A DNA stretch of 64,000 nucleotides from Luteolibacter sp. Y139 (lineage in GTDB: Bacteria > Verrucomicrobiota > Verrucomicrobiia > Verrucomicrobiales > Akkermansiaceae). The notes beneath the pieces were generated by a model. That model was given only the letters and a program-made list of their open reading frames with translations, searched no databases and was not told the origin of the DNA. The number at the start of each line of letters is the position of its first letter. Position 1 is the stretch's first letter. Below are positions 53,617-61,893 of this stretch, piece by piece. The position numbers and the translations under genes are program-made. The stretch spans positions 124,001 through 188,000 of the forward strand of contig NZ_JBBUKT010000003.1 of NCBI RefSeq assembly GCF_038066715.1, in the 5' to 3' direction.

Positions 53617-56600
53617 GGCGGGAGGCGAGTTGCTGGAAAAACGCGGCCTCCGCGCTTGCACCACATTTTTCCAATAGGGTCAGTCCATCCTGAAGCCGCG
53701 CCGAAACGGGTGATTTCAGCGCGTGATAACAACGTGCGCGGGCTTTCAAGAAATCCGCTCCCAACCGCTGTGCCGCGCTTTCCGCGGCCACAAACTCCTT
53801 CCCCCCGCCCGGGCCATGCAGGCCACGGGCGCAGTGAAGGATCGCACCACCCAGGGAGAAACTTTTCGCGAAGGCGGCGGCGCGTTTCATGAAACGCTCT
53901 ACCAGCCCGCCGAACATTGGATCGGCTTCCAATTCAGGCGGGCCCCATGAACGCATCTCGCCTAACAGGACCGCGGCATCCGCCAGCAGGAACTGTGTCG
54001 AGGAGACCGGCGGATGCTGGCCGGCCAGGTCCTCCGCATCGCGCAGGCATTCCATCGCCTGCCACGGATTGCCGGAGCGCCACGCACACATCGCGCGCAT
54101 CACGTGGATCGATGACTGCGTGATCGCATCGCCTCCGTGCACCGGCACCTTCTTGCAATGCGCCTCGGCCTCCTTGGTCCCGAGACTGGCAAGGGCATGC
54201 AGGCTGCCCATCATCGCCGCCCACGTCCGCGACTGGCGGTCGGTGCGCTTCGAGGCGGAGTCCTGTAGCACGCGCGACCATCCGGCCGCGCGCTCGAGTT
54301 CGCCGCGGAAATAATCGACGAAGAAGGCATGCGTCGCCGCCTCCTCAACACGGCGGCCATGGCCGTGGGATTTCCAGTAGGCCACATTGCCGGCGGCTCG
54401 CTCGGCCGCTTGAGGCCAGCGTGTCTTGTCGAGGTCGACCAGACAGCCGACGTGCTCGATGTAGGTCTGCTCGGTGTGATCGCCGACCCGCGCGATCATC
54501 CGCCGCGCGATATTGCGGTAGCGCTCCGCCAGCCAGCGTGGCCGCTTGCCGGACAGCGGGCAGGCAATCGCCGCGCACAGCGACGCCAGCATCGCGCTCT
54601 CGCCATTCTTCGACGCGAGGTCGAGAGCAGTGACGCAGCAGTCGGCGGAGCGCTTCTGGTCATTCTGGAAATAGGCGATTTCCGCCAGCATCAGCGCCGT
54701 GCGCGCCGCGCCTTCCCGCACCGGTGAGACGGTCTTGTCGACCCACGGCTTGCCCGTGACGAAGAGCCACATGTGGCGCAGCAGCATGCCCGCCTTGATG
54801 GGGAATACCCCCGCTTCCGGACTCACCCGGTAAAGCACCAGCGCCTTTTCTAACAGACCCGCGGCATCCTCGACCATGCCCCAGTGGAAAGCCGCCTCTC
54901 CCTCGATCTGATAGCGGCGGGCGCGTTGGGCGATCGCAACCGGATCACCCGAGTGCTCGTTCACGCGATCCAGATCCAGCGCCGCCCGCGCTGCCTCGCG
55001 TGCTTCCCGCAAGGCGAAGCGCCCCAGGGCCGCCCGCGCCGCACGGTCGAACAACTCCACCGCCACGTCGTCGCGACCCGACTCACGCGCGTGAAAGGCG
55101 GCCTCGGCAGGCGACAAATCCCGCAGCGGCCGTGCGGTCATCCACTCGAGCGCAGCCCCGTGGCCCATGGCCCGGTCACGATCCGCCATCAAGGACAGCG
55201 CGGCCTCCCGCAGCAAGTCATGGTAGAATGAAAAGCGCCCCGTCGCGCCCGGAGTGGCGACGATGAACTCGCCTAACAGCGGCGATGCCCAGCACGTCTC
55301 GAACTCGATTCCAGGACTGCACGCCTTGGCCGTCGTCTCCGCCTGCTCCTTGGTGAAAGGTTCCCGCCAGATCGCACAGGCACCGAGCAACGAACGCAGC
55401 CGCGGCGAGAGATCGCGGAAGCGCCCGGTCAGCGGCGTCTCGTGCAGCGACTCCGCCGAGGAATCCGCAGGCGCGAGATCAAGCGTGCCACCCATCGCGA
55501 TGAGACGCCGACGCTGGCTCAGCATCGAATGGACTTCCCGCGACACCAGCGGCAGCCCGCCGGAGATGCGGTGGATCTCCTCATTCAGCGCATCCGTGAT
55601 CTCCGCATGTCCGGACAGCTCCGCCAGCAGCTTGCGGTGCTCTTCCACCGACATGGGACCCAGCACGATGTCTTCCGGCACCGGCTGTCCGCGTCGTCCC
55701 AGCACCAGCAGCAGTGGCACTCCGGCATGCTCCAGCGCCTCCGTCACGCCGTGGCTGCCCTCATCCATCCACTGGATGTCATCGATGATCGCCGCACATG
55801 GCCTCCCCGCCACCAACCGCGCCAAGACGCCGGCAATGAACGCGGGAAGGATGTCCTTGTACTGGAGCGGGGAAAGCCCACTCTCGTCCGTGTCGGCGTG
55901 GACCGGCTCGGAAAGGAAGCGCACGAGATTCTTCACCAGCTTCTCGTCCAGGGTCAGCGCCGCGCCGGTTGCCGCGATCGCCGCGGACAAGTCATCGCCG
56001 CCGAATTGACCAAGCAGCGAACGCCATGCCGCAAAGGTGCCGGGCACATCCGTCGGCAGGCAGGACACACGAGCCACCTCCTTGCCCCGCGAAGCGAGCC
56101 AAGCCGCCAGCGCTCCGATCACATGCGACTTCCCCGCACCGGCGGGACCGGAAATCGACACGCGCAGCAGCCCATCTCCCTGCGCCTCGATCCGCTCCTG
56201 CAGCTTCTCCCATAGCAGCGCACGCGCAGGTGCCTCGACTATTTGCAGCGCCGCCGTCCGCACCTCGAGCCGGTGCGCACAGAAGGGCTCGGAAAGGATG
56301 CCCGGCAGGAAACCAATGCGCTCGGCGCGATACGGCGGTGGCAGCTGCGCCGCCGTCCGCTCGTCCATGATCAAGCCATCGAGCCCCATCGCCGCCAGGC
56401 CTTCGAGCAATTGCGACACCGGCTCACTGCCCGCACGCCCGGAGCGCAAGGCCAGCAGCGCCGCGGCGTCCTTTTCTAACAGAACCGTCGCCTCTGCGAG
56501 CAGCACCTTCAGGAGGTCCGCCGCGTCACCAGCCTCACCGGGAAGCCGGGTGCAGGCATCATCCGCTTCATGCCGCCAGATTTCCCAAGCGGACGGTTGG

Positions 56601-56626
56601 TCGGGTATGCGATCTTCTCCGGACAT
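53600..56626 (-). CDS. STAND-type AAA ATPase with TPR-like tail
   Basis: 1008 aa from the ATG ending at 56626, 7 bases after the upstream stop. About 150 residues of helical N-terminus precede a P-loop: Walker A SISGPAGAGKSHV (Gly160-Ser167) and Walker B CAAIIDDIQWMDEGS (Asp282-Asp283), as in signal-transduction ATPases fused to cyclases or MalT-like regulators. The remaining about 600 residues are helical with TPR-like repeats (WLAERYRNIARRM, LERAAGWSRVLQ). No DNA-binding, cyclase or kinase domain is seen. It may sense a ligand and act through a partner encoded in the same operon. Confidence 0.85.
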   Translation of the reverse strand: MSGEDRIPDQPSAWEIWRHEADDACTRLPGEAGDAADLLKVLLAEATVLLEKDAAALLALRSGRAGSEPVSQLLEGLAAMGLDGLIMDERTAAQLPPPYRAERIGFLPGILSEPFCAHRLEVRTAALQIVEAPARALLWEKLQERIEAQGDGLLRVSISGPAGAGKSHVIGALAAWLASRGKEVARVSCLPTDVPGTFAAWRSLLGQFGGDDLSAAIAATGAALTLDEKLVKNLVRFLSEPVHADTDESGLSPLQYKDILPAFIAGVLARLVAGRPCAAIIDDIQWMDEGSHGVTEALEHAGVPLLLVLGRRGQPVPEDIVLGPMSVEEHRKLLAELSGHAEITDALNEEIHRISGGLPLVSREVHSMLSQRRRLIAMGGTLDLAPADSSAESLHETPLTGRFRDLSPRLRSLLGACAIWREPFTKEQAETTAKACSPGIEFETCWASPLLGEFIVATPGATGRFSFYHDLLREAALSLMADRDRAMGHGAALEWMTARPLRDLSPAEAAFHARESGRDDVAVELFDRAARAALGRFALREAREAARAALDLDRVNEHSGDPVAIAQRARRYQIEGEAAFHWGMVEDAAGLLEKALVLYRVSPEAGVFPIKAGMLLRHMWLFVTGKPWVDKTVSPVREGAARTALMLAEIAYFQNDQKRSADCCVTALDLASKNGESAMLASLCAAIACPLSGKRPRWLAERYRNIARRMIARVGDHTEQTYIEHVGCLVDLDKTRWPQAAERAAGNVAYWKSHGHGRRVEEAATHAFFVDYFRGELERAAGWSRVLQDSASKRTDRQSRTWAAMMGSLHALASLGTKEAEAHCKKVPVHGGDAITQSSIHVMRAMCAWRSGNPWQAMECLRDAEDLAGQHPPVSSTQFLLADAAVLLGEMRSWGPPELEADPMFGGLVERFMKRAAAFAKSFSLGGAILHCARGLHGPGGGKEFVAAESAAQRLGADFLKARARCYHALKSPVSARLQDGLTLLEKCGASAEAAFFQQLASRHDRFP

Positions 56627-56633
56627 CTCTGCT

Positions 56634-57614
56634 TCAACTGGTCCAGAGGGTTTTGCCAAGCGACAGGTCGATCTGGAACTCCGATCTGATCGGAGCGCCA
56701 ATCGGCCCGCTTTCCACGCCGATTTTCTTCAGCAGGCGGCTGCTGTACCACTCCGGCACTTCTAGTTCCCAGTCGCCACTCTCACGGCTCATGCTCGTGA
56801 GATGGGAAAACTCGAGCACGCATTCCGCCACCGCACGATAGCAGGCGCGATCCGGATTCTCGACGTCGCGGAACTGCTTCAGGAACACGAACTCCTGCCC
56901 GATCTCCAGCCCCTCGAACAGGTCCACCACTCCCCTGAAGGTGAAATTCAGCACCTTGCGCGCCGGGTTCAGGTTTAGCAAATGGCCCAGCACGCTGTCA
57001 TCGATCTCGCCTAACAGCTCGTCCTTCACCATCTCCGCCAGGCCCTTGCTGAAGGAGTCCGGGATGGAGGCAGGCCCGCTGGCCTTCTCCCGCCGCAGCG
57101 AGAGCAGCAGGCCATTTTTGTCCGTGGTGGCTTCTCCCGGCTTCCGGCACACCTCGGTATGGACCACGCCGCCATCGGGCCCGATCTCGACTTTCCCCAG
57201 CATCTTGGGGAATCCGAAAACCTCACGCCCGCTGATGAGCGCCGGCCCGGAATCGAGGCACAGCACGATCGGGTAAAACTTCAGCTTCGGCAGGGACGGG
57301 AATCCTTCGTTGTCCCACTCCAGGACCGGCAGGGTCACCACCATTTCCGATTCGGACGTGGCTCCCCATGCATCGTGCGGCGGATTGATCGAGCACATCG
57401 ACTTCATGTGCATGAAGATCACGAAGGCGATCGGCAGGGCGGTGAACTTCGGCGTCACGTCTTCTCCCTGCGGCCGCCAATTCAATGTCTCATCCAGCCA
57501 CTGCTGCGCCGCAGCCGTATCGATCTTGCGAACCGCTGACAGCGCCTCGACGCCGGTGATTCGATAAGGGGGACGGAAGTTCAGGTCCGTGTCTCGCTCG
57601 GTATAGGGAATCAT
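56634..57614 (-). CDS. acetoacetate-decarboxylase-like protein
   Basis: 326 aa. Family signature SGREVFGFPKMLGKVE is clear, with the strand LPKLKFYPIVLCLDSGPAL before it. In acetoacetate decarboxylase two neighbouring lysines (YPKKLG) make the Schiff base and lower its pKa; here the first Lys (137) is kept and the second is Met138, so decarboxylase activity may be changed or lost. It may instead bind or isomerise a keto substrate. Second gene of the four-gene run, 81 bases after the response regulator and 7 before the STAND ATPase. Confidence 0.82.
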   Translation of the reverse strand: MIPYTERDTDLNFRPPYRITGVEALSAVRKIDTAAAQQWLDETLNWRPQGEDVTPKFTALPIAFVIFMHMKSMCSINPPHDAWGATSESEMVVTLPVLEWDNEGFPSLPKLKFYPIVLCLDSGPALISGREVFGFPKMLGKVEIGPDGGVVHTEVCRKPGEATTDKNGLLLSLRREKASGPASIPDSFSKGLAEMVKDELLGEIDDSVLGHLLNLNPARKVLNFTFRGVVDLFEGLEIGQEFVFLKQFRDVENPDRACYRAVAECVLEFSHLTSMSRESGDWELEVPEWYSSRLLKKIGVESGPIGAPIRSEFQIDLSLGKTLWTS

Positions 57615-57695
57615 TGGGGGCGGGACGATCCGGCAAGATCGAACATGACAACTAACAAAAACTCCGCACCGCGGCCAATCGAGAACTTTGTAAAC

Positions 57696-58355
57696 CTATC
57701 CCCCACCCTGGGTCGACCTCAGCCAGTCGCGCGCCTTGAGCAATAGCTCGGTCTTGTTCGCGCTGCCGAGCTTGCCCTTCATGTGCTCGATGTGGCTATC
57801 CACGGTCTTGGTGCTGATCTTCAGCCGCAGCGCGATCTCCTTGGTCGAGTGCCCTTCCGCCAGCACGCGGAAGACCTGGTACTCCCGGTCGCTGAAGGTT
57901 TCGATGCCGGTATGGGCGGGCTTGGAAACGCTGCGCATCAGCTCCTCGGTCAGGGCCGGTGACGCGTAGATCCCGCCGGACTCGATCTTGCGGATCGCCT
58001 CGACCACCGCCGAGACCTTGTCACCCTTCATGAGGTAGCCGTTGGCACCGGCCTTGAGCGCCCGCGCACCGTAGTGCAGTTCGTTCTGCATGCTGAACAC
58101 CAGCACCGCACAGGAGGGCGCGGCGTCCTTGATCCGGCGAATGAGATCCAGCCCGTCGCCGTCCGGCAGGGAGATGTCCACCACCGCCACGGCGGGCTTG
58201 CACTTCTCTATCATGACCAGCGCATCTGCCACGGTGTGGACGGTATGCGGCATGTAGCCGGTGAGCATGGTCTCGACCAATGACTTCACCGCCAGGGTGA
58301 TGATCGGATGGTCGTCCACGATGAGCAGGTCTCGCTTGGCTACCGGAGGGGGCAT
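57696..58355 (-). CDS. NarL/FixJ-type response regulator
   Basis: 219 aa: receiver domain (acid pocket Asp14-Asp15, phosphoacceptor Asp60 in VVDISLPDGDG, Lys near 110) and a LuxR-type HTH (FSDREYQVFRVLAEGHSTKEIALRLKISTKTVDSHIEHMKGKLG). No histidine kinase is next to it. First gene of the minus-strand run, so it may autoregulate and control the downstream genes. Confidence 0.94.
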   Translation of the reverse strand: MPPPVAKRDLLIVDDHPIITLAVKSLVETMLTGYMPHTVHTVADALVMIEKCKPAVAVVDISLPDGDGLDLIRRIKDAAPSCAVLVFSMQNELHYGARALKAGANGYLMKGDKVSAVVEAIRKIESGGIYASPALTEELMRSVSKPAHTGIETFSDREYQVFRVLAEGHSTKEIALRLKISTKTVDSHIEHMKGKLGSANKTELLLKARDWLRSTQGGG

Positions 58356-58502
58356 GAGTCACCCGATCCTCTATCAGACGGCCGCCACGGGGGGACAGGG
58401 AAAACCGCACCCCTCGCCTTCAAGTCCCCGGCGGTCCCGCCCCGGAGGGCGGTCTTTCGGCTTTCCGCGGCGGGCGTTCTGGTTTTTCCTCCCGCGCCCG
58501 CC

Positions 58503-59291
58503 ATGTCCGACAAGCTCGCCGAGATCATCGCCACCAAGCATCAGGAAGTCGAAGCGCTGCTCGCCCGCGCCGGCCACCTGCGCGCCGCCGCGTTGCAGCG
58601 CAATGAGTTCCGCGGCTTCCGCACGGCCCTCGACCTCGGCCCGGACCGCCTCGGTGTGATCGCGGAGGTGAAAAAGGCCTCCCCCTCGGTCGGCCTGATC
58701 GACCCGAATTTCGACCCGATCCGGCAGGCGAAGCGCTACTTGGACGGCGGAGCCTCCTGCCTCTCCATCCTGACCGACGAGAAGTATTTCCAAGGCTCGC
58801 TCAGCTACCTCTCGAAGATTTCCGAATTCTCGGACGCCCCGCTGCTGCGCAAGGACTTCACCGTCCACCCGGTGCAGATCCACGAGGCGATCGTCGCCGG
58901 GGCCGATGCCATCCTGCTCATCGTCGCCGCGCTGGATGACGACACTCTGAAGCGCCTCTACAACGAGGCGAAGGACTTCCAACTCGATGTGCTGGTCGAG
59001 GTTCACAACTTCCCTGAAATGGAGCGGGCCCTCGAACTCGGCGCCGATCTGATCGGCGTCAACAACCGCAACCTGAAGACCTTCGACATCGACCTTGCGA
59101 CCACCGAGGAATTGGCGGACGAGGTGGGCGACGATGTCATTCTCGTTTCCGAGTCCGGCTTGCGCACACCGGAAGATGTGCAGCGAGCCCTCGATGCCGG
59201 CGCGAATGCGGTGCTCATCGGAGAATCCCTGATGCGCGCTCATAATCCTGCCGAGGAAATCGAGGCATATCTGGCGCTCCGGGCGATTTAA
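58503..59291 (+). CDS. trpC: indole-3-glycerol phosphate synthase
   Basis: 262 aa from the ATG at 58503; upstream in-frame sequence is not conserved. Catalytic landmarks are intact: IAEVKKASPSVGLI, LLRKDF, VLVEVHN and IGVNNRNLKTF. Catalyses ring closure to indole-3-glycerol phosphate in tryptophan synthesis. It is not next to other trp genes. A short hairpin followed by TCTTT (58437-58457) lies in its leader and could be a weak attenuator. Confidence 0.95.
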   Translation: MSDKLAEIIATKHQEVEALLARAGHLRAAALQRNEFRGFRTALDLGPDRLGVIAEVKKASPSVGLIDPNFDPIRQAKRYLDGGASCLSILTDEKYFQGSLSYLSKISEFSDAPLLRKDFTVHPVQIHEAIVAGADAILLIVAALDDDTLKRLYNEAKDFQLDVLVEVHNFPEMERALELGADLIGVNNRNLKTFDIDLATTEELADEVGDDVILVSESGLRTPEDVQRALDAGANAVLIGESLMRAHNPAEEIEAYLALRAI

Positions 59292-59339
59292 GTCACTTCC
59301 CCCTTTCCTTCACGGGCGGCCTTTCCATAGCATGTCGGG

Positions 59340-60425
59340 GTGAAAGCCCTCGTGCTCGCCGCCGTCCTCTTCGCCGTCAATCTCCACGCTCAGGAGATCA
59401 CGACCGGCGAGATCGATGGAGCGAAGTACATGATCGCCGCTCCGCCGGAGTGGCAGGGCAAGCTGGTCATGATCGCTCACGGCTATCGTGCCGAGAACGA
59501 GCCGTTGAAGGCCGACATCGAAATCGATCCACGATTCGCGAAGCCGCTGTTAGAGAGAGGCTGGGCGATCGCGTCCACCAGCTACCGGCGCAATGGCTGG
59601 ATCATCGAGGATGCCATCCTCGACCTGAAGGCGCTGCGCGATCATGTCGCCAGCTCCAAGGGCGAAGTGAAGCGCTGCATCCTGGTCGGCAGCTCGATGG
59701 GAGGGCTGGTTGGCACCCTCGCTTCCGAAGGTGCCATCGACAATCTCCACGGCGTGGTCGCGATCGGCGCCTATCTCGGCAATCGCGAAACCGGTGCCTA
59801 CTACGAGACGCTTTCCTGGAAGCCGAAGGTGCCCATCCTTTTCCTGACCAACGAGACCGAACTCGATCACCCAAGCCACTATCGCGAGAAGGCCAGTGTC
59901 GAGAGCACCGCGCTCTGGGAGGTCAAGCGGCCGGGGCACTGCAATGTCTCCGCGATCGAGCGCTACAACGCCGTGCTCGCGGTCGACAGCTGGGTCGATG
60001 GCACCGTGCCGGAGCAGGACCGGGACAAGGACGGCACCGTCCGCCCGCCCGCGCGGGAAAGCACCGCCACCAAGGTGGAAGGCGGGCTGGCCGGCAAGAT
60101 CACCTTCGTCTCCGCGAGCTTCGGTAATCTCTCCAGCAACCTGGTCTCCGCCGATCTCGATACGCTGGGCCTCAAGGTCGGCGACAAGGTGATCGTGAAG
60201 GGCGGCACGCAGCTTGAAGCCACCGTCGCGCTCTATCACACGGACGTGGAGGAAGGTAAGGCCGCCGTCTATGTCACGCCCGACGGCTGGGTGGCGATTG
60301 TCATCAATAGCGGCAATGCCGCGGAAGCCCTCCAAGTGAAGAATGGCGATCGTGTAACGCTCTCCCCCGCCCCTAAGGAAGAGCCGAAAGAGGAGCCGAA
60401 GGCCGAGCCCAGCGAGGGCCAATGA
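59340..60425 (+). CDS. secreted alpha/beta hydrolase fused to a SAM hydroxide adenosyltransferase C-terminal-type domain
   Basis: 361 aa, GTG start, signal peptide MKALVLAAVLFAVNLHAQ. Residues about 40-235: alpha/beta hydrolase with nucleophile elbow GSSMGG (Ser119) and a late His in the PGHCN segment. Residues about 250-345: a beta domain with KITFVSASFGNLSSNLVSAD and VAIVINSGNAAEALQVKNGDRVTLS, matching the C-terminal adenosine-binding domain of SAM hydroxide adenosyltransferase/chlorinase-type enzymes; their N-terminal catalytic half is absent. A Glu/Lys/Pro tail ends the protein. The role of the appended domain outside the cytoplasm is unclear. Follows trpC by 48 bases. Confidence 0.82.
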   Translation: MKALVLAAVLFAVNLHAQEITTGEIDGAKYMIAAPPEWQGKLVMIAHGYRAENEPLKADIEIDPRFAKPLLERGWAIASTSYRRNGWIIEDAILDLKALRDHVASSKGEVKRCILVGSSMGGLVGTLASEGAIDNLHGVVAIGAYLGNRETGAYYETLSWKPKVPILFLTNETELDHPSHYREKASVESTALWEVKRPGHCNVSAIERYNAVLAVDSWVDGTVPEQDRDKDGTVRPPARESTATKVEGGLAGKITFVSASFGNLSSNLVSADLDTLGLKVGDKVIVKGGTQLEATVALYHTDVEEGKAAVYVTPDGWVAIVINSGNAAEALQVKNGDRVTLSPAPKEEPKEEPKAEPSEGQ

Positions 60426-60429
60426 CCCC

Positions 60430-61893
60430 CTAGGCCACGATCTCCTTCACCACGTGTCCGTGCACGTCGGTCAGCCGGTAGCGGCGGCCTTGGTGAAGGA
60501 ACGTCAGCGCGGTGTGATCAATGCCCATGAGGTGCAGGATGGTCGCCTGCAGGTCATGCACGTGGACCGCGCCGGGCGTGTAGATGTGCTTGTCGGCCGT
60601 GAGTGGATTGCCGTCGGCATCGGCGATGTTGTAGCCATACGCATCGGTATGGCCGTGGGTCATGCCCGGCTTCACACCGCCGCCGGCCATCCAGATCGTG
60701 AAGCAGCGCGGGTGGTGATCGCGACCGTAGTTGTCCTTCGTCAGCTTGCCCTGCGAGTAGGAGGTGCGCCCGAACTCGCCACCCCAGATGACCAGCGTGT
60801 CTTCGAGGAGGCCGCGCTGTTCCAAGTCACGGACTAGAGCTGCGGAAGCCCGATCGGTTTCCTGGCACTGGCCGGGAATGGCGGACGGCAGGTTATCGTG
60901 CTGATCCCAGCCCTGGTGGTAGAGCTGGATGAACCGCACGCCGCGCTCGGCCAGACGCCGGGCGAGCAGGCAATTCGCCGCGAAGGTTCCCGGCTTCCTA
61001 CTATCTTCCCCGTAGAGCTGGTAGACGCTCTCCGGCTCGCTGGAGAGATCGGTCACGTCCGGCACGCTCGTCTGCATGCGGTAGGCCATTTCGTACTGGG
61101 CGATGCGCGATTCGATCTCGGGATCGAGCTCGCTTTCGAACTGTGCGCGGTTGAGTGCCGACAGCTTGTCGAGCATAGCCCGGCGACCGGACTGGCAAAT
61201 GCCATCGGGATTCGAGAGGTAGAGCACCGGATCCTTCCCCGAGCGGAATTGGACGCCCTGATACTTCGAGTCGAGGAATCCATTTCCCCACAGCCGCGCA
61301 TACAGCGGCTGGTCCCCCTGCCCCGCCGAAACGAGCACGATGAAATCCGGCAGGTTCGCATTGTCCGAGCCGAGGCCATACGATAGCCATGATCCCATCG
61401 ACGGACGGCCCGCGATCTGCGAGCCGGTCTGGAAAAAGGTGATCGCCGGATCATGGTTGATCGCGTCCGTGAACATCGACTTCACGAAGCACAGCTTGTC
61501 CGCGATCGCCGCGGTATGCGGCATGAGCTCGGAGACCCACGCGCCCGATTGGCCGTGCTGCTGGAACTTGAAATGACTGCCCGCCAGCGGGATCGATGCC
61601 TGCTGCGCCGACATGCCGGTGAGCCGCTGCGTGCCGCGAACGTGATCGGGCAAGGGCTGGCCGTTCTTCTCATTGAGCAGCGGCTTGTAGTCGAAAAGAT
61701 CCTGCTGCGCCGGTCCGCCGGATTGGAAGAGGTAGATGATGCGTTTGGCTTTCGGCGCGAAGGTCGGTGGAGCGGCAGCCCGCAGACTTTCACCGAACAT
61801 CGAGGCCAGCGCGGCCCCACCGATGCCCGTGGCTCCGGCCTTGAAGAAGTGGCGGCGCGTTAGCCCGGAAAACGAATCAAGGGTAGGATTCAT
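60430..61893 (-). CDS. exported DUF1501 domain-containing protein
   Basis: 487 aa from the ATG ending at 61893, which overlaps the upstream stop by ATGA; a GTG three codons earlier is also in frame. Tat-type signal [21 protein letters not shown]1501 core motifs: [72 protein letters not shown]. The alkaline-phosphatase-like fold is paired with DUF1553/PSD1 partners in Planctomycetota and Verrucomicrobiota, where they are thought to act on sulfated or complex glycans; the reaction is unknown. Confidence 0.92.
   Translation of the reverse strand: MNPTLDSFSGLTRRHFFKAGATGIGGAALASMFGESLRAAAPPTFAPKAKRIIYLFQSGGPAQQDLFDYKPLLNEKNGQPLPDHVRGTQRLTGMSAQQASIPLAGSHFKFQQHGQSGAWVSELMPHTAAIADKLCFVKSMFTDAINHDPAITFFQTGSQIAGRPSMGSWLSYGLGSDNANLPDFIVLVSAGQGDQPLYARLWGNGFLDSKYQGVQFRSGKDPVLYLSNPDGICQSGRRAMLDKLSALNRAQFESELDPEIESRIAQYEMAYRMQTSVPDVTDLSSEPESVYQLYGEDSRKPGTFAANCLLARRLAERGVRFIQLYHQGWDQHDNLPSAIPGQCQETDRASAALVRDLEQRGLLEDTLVIWGGEFGRTSYSQGKLTKDNYGRDHHPRCFTIWMAGGGVKPGMTHGHTDAYGYNIADADGNPLTADKHIYTPGAVHVHDLQATILHLMGIDHTALTFLHQGRRYRLTDVHGHVVKEIVA

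Noticed and set aside
58437-58457. Leader attenuator before trpC
   Set aside because: A 6-bp stem with a short T-tail, no Trp-rich leader peptide and no alternative structure seen; mentioned only in the trpC entry.
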